Made by a program: the position numbers and the translations under genes. Below, piece by piece: positions 6,456-8,675 of a DNA stretch of 8,675 bases. Source of the DNA: JAYSRU01 sp043720875. GTDB taxonomy: Bacteria; Bacteroidota; Bacteroidia; Flavobacteriales_D; Crocinitomicaceae. The notes under the pieces were generated by a model, which saw only the letters and a list, made by a program, of their open reading frames with translations, ran no database searches and was not told the origin of the DNA. How positions within the stretch are numbered: the stretch's first letter is position 1; every line of letters starts with the position of its first letter. The DNA lies in NCBI GenBank assembly GCA_043720875.1, contig JAYSRU010000225.1, forward strand, positions 1 to 8,675, read 5' to 3'.

Positions 6456-7271
6456 ATGAAAGAAAAAACCTTTATTGTCCCTCACGATTTTACAAGTGTT
6501 GCCGACACGGCGTTAAACCACGCCATTACCACTGCTATTCAAGTTGGAGCAAAAATTCTAGTGTTACACGTTGTTGCTAAAGACGTTAAGATTTCAGAAG
6601 CTTCGGATAAGTTAAACGAATACATTAGTAAGGTTGACTCACAAGGAGTTGAATTGGTGCCATTTGTACGTGTTGGAAATATTTTTGAAGACATCGCTGA
6701 CTTCGCTGCTGAACAAAATGCAGGAATGATATTCATGGGAACTCACGGTGCTCATGGATGGCAACACGTTACAGGAAGTCATGCGCTCAAAGTAATTACC
6801 AATTCACTTGTTCCTTTTATTGTAGTGCAGGAAAAACAAATTAGGGTAAATGGATATGATGATATCGTTGTTCCTTTGGATTTGAATAAAGAAACTAAAC
6901 AAAAGTTGGTGGTGGTTGCTGAATTAGCTACTTACTTTAATTCTCGTGTTCACGTTGTAACACCAGAAGAAAGTGATGAGTTTTTATTAGCAAAAGTAAA
7001 AGCAAACATCAATTTTGCAAAAACATATTTCGCTGAACGTAACATTGAAATTACGGTGAGCATGAGGCCAAAAAGTGGTTTCGATAAAGAGGTTGTTAAA
7101 TTGGCCGTGTCTCTTGACGCTGATCTTATTGCAATCATGAATCTTGTTAAAAACAATTTATTCTTCGCGGCTGGTTATGAGCAATATATGATAACCAACG
7201 ACGCTCAAATACCTGTATTAATGGTTAACCCAATCGAAAGTTCTTACGGTTCTAGCGTATTGTTCGGTTAA
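6456..7271 (+). CDS. Tandem-domain universal stress protein (UspA family)
   Basis: A 271-aa cytoplasmic protein with two Usp folds. Domain one (1-127) opens with the strand TFIVPHDFTSVADTAL, where Asp11 is the nucleotide-contacting acidic residue, and carries the phosphate-binding loop GTHGAHGWQHVTGS (95-108). Its spacing is G-x2-G-x8-G-S, one residue shorter than the usual G-x2-G-x9-G-S/T. Domain two (about 133-259) opens DDIVVPLDLNKETKQK and ends IPVLMVNP, but the corresponding loop (IMNLVKNNLFFAAG) has lost the glycines, so it probably does not bind nucleotide. Tandem Usp proteins are typically induced by growth arrest or stress. The frame is open upstream to a TTG at 6371, but that extension crosses the likely -7 box (6414-6421). 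The ATG at 6456 gives the family N-terminus. The gene is divergent from the GH3 gene and followed by a clear terminator. Confidence 0.9.
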   Translation: MKEKTFIVPHDFTSVADTALNHAITTAIQVGAKILVLHVVAKDVKISEASDKLNEYISKVDSQGVELVPFVRVGNIFEDIADFAAEQNAGMIFMGTHGAHGWQHVTGSHALKVITNSLVPFIVVQEKQIRVNGYDDIVVPLDLNKETKQKLVVVAELATYFNSRVHVVTPEESDEFLLAKVKANINFAKTYFAERNIEITVSMRPKSGFDKEVVKLAVSLDADLIAIMNLVKNNLFFAAGYEQYMITNDAQIPVLMVNPIESSYGSSVLFG

Positions 7272-7291
7272 TCTTAAACTGATTCTACTTC

Positions 7292-7320
7292 AAAAGGCGT
7301 TCAAATTGAGCGCTTTTTTT
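7292..7320 (+). terminator. Intrinsic terminator of the universal stress protein gene
   Basis: A 12-bp stem forms between 7292-7303 (AAAAGGCGTTCA) and 7307-7318 (TGAGCGCTTTTT) around the loop AAT, with two G-T wobbles. The second arm runs into a seven-base T-tract (7314-7320). It begins 20 bases after the stop codon at 7271. In the opposite direction the stem is followed by TTTTG only, so it may weakly end the convergent transcript from the right as well. Confidence 0.82.
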
Positions 7321-7355
7321 GTTTTCCGTTATCGCCGCCGTCTTCTCCTGTGCTC

Positions 7356-7856
7356 CTAAGTAACTGGCATATAGTCCGATTCTGTTAATGGCGTATTCCA
7401 AGCTATTTGATTAATTAAACCTTCAAGTTTATCTCTGTTTTGGCTGTAGTGTAAATAAAAACGATCAGTGTGTGATTCATCCATTAAGTAAAGTTGATAC
7501 AGCTCTCCTTTGGTGGCTAAAGTTGAAGTCATAATCGTGCCTGCGGTCGACTTAGTGCCTGATTTCTTTATAACCACAATATTTTTATACTGGCTTAGCG
7601 CAATCCACTTTCCTTTACGTTTGAAGAAGTTTCGATGATAATTTCTAATTCTTTGTGCTTCAAAATCCAGTTCTATGCCCGATTCTTGTAAAACCAAGAA
7701 TGGCATGGGACTTAGTAATAACAGAGTCCAAGGAAACATTTGAACAAAAAAACAAGTGAAAAACACCAGCCCCACGATCATGATAAATATAAGTTTGCGG
7801 TAATCAGAACTTGGCAATACCAAGGTTTGGTTTGATGCTTGATCAATATTAGTCAA
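7356..7856 (-). CDS. Small membrane protein with two transmembrane helices and a cytoplasmic domain, function unknown
   Basis: A 166-aa protein beginning with TTG at 7856-7854 and ending at 7358-7356. The start overlaps the last eight bases (TTGACTAA) of the upstream cyclase-HD gene, so the two are probably translationally coupled. No ATG or GTG is available upstream. An in-frame stop lies 12 bases before the TTG, and the first internal Met (residue 26) lies inside the first membrane helix, so TTG is the best start. Residues about 21-39 and 43-56 are hydrophobic hairpin helices. Residues 58-152 form a soluble domain that begins GIELDFEAQRIRNYHRNF and continues KGKWIALSQYKNIVVIKKSG, then a strand YQLYLMDESHTDRFYLHYS. 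This strand-rich layout recalls bacterial PH-like membrane proteins, but that is a guess from pattern only. No catalytic motif. Its tie to a cyclase suggests a role linked to that signalling protein. Confidence 0.8.
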   Translation of the reverse strand: MTNIDQASNQTLVLPSSDYRKLIFIMIVGLVFFTCFFVQMFPWTLLLLSPMPFLVLQESGIELDFEAQRIRNYHRNFFKRKGKWIALSQYKNIVVIKKSGTKSTAGTIMTSTLATKGELYQLYLMDESHTDRFYLHYSQNRDKLEGLINQIAWNTPLTESDYMPVT

Positions 7857-8675
7857 CGTAATTATTCTCTAGTAGCTTTTGCTTTATCGCCTCTAGGTTC
7901 TTTAATTTTTTTGGTAGCCTAGTTCGTATGGATGTTTCGGTAAAGAATTTGTGCATGGTAAGGAATCTTACTTGCATTTCATCCCAAGCACGGTCACTAT
8001 TAATTTTGCCATGATCACGCAATTCTCTCCGCAATTTATCGGCAATATCAAAGAAATCGTCTCTTCCTAAATAATCCAAATCCGCATCACAAATAATTTC
8101 TTCCAATTTATTTTTAGGTTGGTGGGGAATTGTGGTGACGAAAATCAATTCTTTAATGCGCGCTATATTTTCATCGCTGTAACCATATTTAGGCAAGATT
8201 TCCTCGGCCATAGCGGCTCCAATAGGTTCATTGTGGTCATATTGCTTCACAAAACCTGCGTCATGGTAGGTAGCGGCAGATTTTAATAAAAATAATTCCT
8301 CATCGTTGACACCTTCTAATAGCGCCAATCTTTCTGCAGCTCGGGTAACATCTTTGGTGTGTTCAATACTGTGATAAAACAAACCTGCCTCCAATTCTTC
8401 TTCCAAAACGCGCATGATGTGCATCTCCGCTTTTGTATATTGTATATTAGAATATAAATGCAGGTTAACGATTTTATGAAAACGCTCATTCGGAACCATT
8501 CCTTCTACATCCGAAGACAACTCCACTTTAAGTCGTTCAACGGTATACATATCGATGTATCCTTTGCTTTTAGATTGAACTTTTCCACGATACGTACATT
8601 CAAAATAGGGAACGATTAGTTCGTATGTTTCCCCAGAGATTGTGACTTTTCCAGGATCACCCATTCGTTCCATTC
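7849..8675 (-). CDS. Class III adenylate/guanylate cyclase fused to an HD phosphohydrolase domain, 5' end missing
   Basis: The frame is open to the right edge, and 274 residues are visible from the Met at 8673. That Met is internal: MERMGDPGKVTISGETYEL (1-19) and FECTYRGKVQSKSKGYIDMY (24-43) are the last motifs of a class III nucleotidyl cyclase domain, following the usual '-N-x-A-x-R-M-E-' region. A linker (45-80) leads to an HD domain (about 82-215). Its metal-binding set is intact: H101/H105 in FYHSIEHT, H137-D138 in TYHDAGF, H147 in DHNEP, and D196/D198 in CDADLDYLG. Class III cyclases make cAMP or cGMP, and HD domains of this kind hydrolyse phosphate esters or diesters, so the protein may both make and remove a nucleotide signal, or act on another nucleotide. 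The catalytic metal-binding Asp residues of the cyclase lie outside the window. The stop TAA at 7851-7849 overlaps the TTG start of the next gene. Confidence 0.88.
   Translation of the reverse strand, partial: MERMGDPGKVTISGETYELIVPYFECTYRGKVQSKSKGYIDMYTVERLKVELSSDVEGMVPNERFHKIVNLHLYSNIQYTKAEMHIMRVLEEELEAGLFYHSIEHTKDVTRAAERLALLEGVNDEELFLLKSAATYHDAGFVKQYDHNEPIGAAMAEEILPKYGYSDENIARIKELIFVTTIPHQPKNKLEEIICDADLDYLGRDDFFDIADKLRRELRDHGKINSDRAWDEMQVRFLTMHKFFTETSIRTRLPKKLKNLEAIKQKLLENNYVD

Overview
The window looks like an ordinary chromosomal segment from a member of the Bacteroidota, most likely a flavobacterium-like (Flavobacteriales/Crocinitomicaceae-type) organism. The base composition is moderately AT-rich. 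Start codons lack Shine-Dalgarno sequences. Upstream regions carry TAnnTTTG-type -7 boxes, best seen at 3133-3164. Several secreted proteins have signal peptides ending in 'FSQ', and one has the C-terminal architecture typical of type IX-secreted Bacteroidota proteins. I see no tRNA, rRNA, CRISPR array, insertion sequence, phage gene or plasmid gene. No gap between genes exceeds about 180 bases.

Left part (1-3091), all minus strand. In transcription order, a DNA polymerase III delta'-type clamp-loader subunit with a GTG start (1970-3091) is followed by a 464-aa cysteine-rich exported protein (397-1791) and then the N-terminus of an exported prolyl-oligopeptidase-like (S9) peptidase that runs off the left edge (1-275). 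The gaps of 178 and 121 bases suggest separate transcripts.

Centre (3092-6455). A 110-base divergent spacer holds a very good Bacteroidota promoter firing rightward into a two-gene unit: an exported coiled-coil protein (3202-3867) and, 19 bases later, a ten-helix EamA/DMT-type transporter (3887-4798). The transporter's 3' end overlaps by 43 bp the 3' end of a convergent gene for a bacterial GH3-family adenylating enzyme (4756-6288). The GH3 gene is in turn divergent from a tandem universal-stress protein gene (6456-7271), with a 167-base spacer between them.

Right part (7272-8675). The stress-protein gene ends in a clear intrinsic terminator (7292-7320). Converging on it from the right is a translationally overlapping pair on the minus strand. 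The upstream gene (7849 to the right edge, 5' end missing) encodes the end of a class III nucleotidyl cyclase domain fused to an HD phosphohydrolase domain. The downstream gene (7356-7856) starts with TTG inside the last codons of the cyclase gene and encodes a small two-helix membrane protein with a cytoplasmic domain.

Most genes here are housekeeping or family-level recognisable, and I do not see a convincing complete new system. The parts most worth a second look are the cyclase-HD fusion with its coupled membrane protein, the GH3 enzyme of unknown substrate, and the two-domain disulfide-rich exported protein with an abbreviated C-terminal tail.
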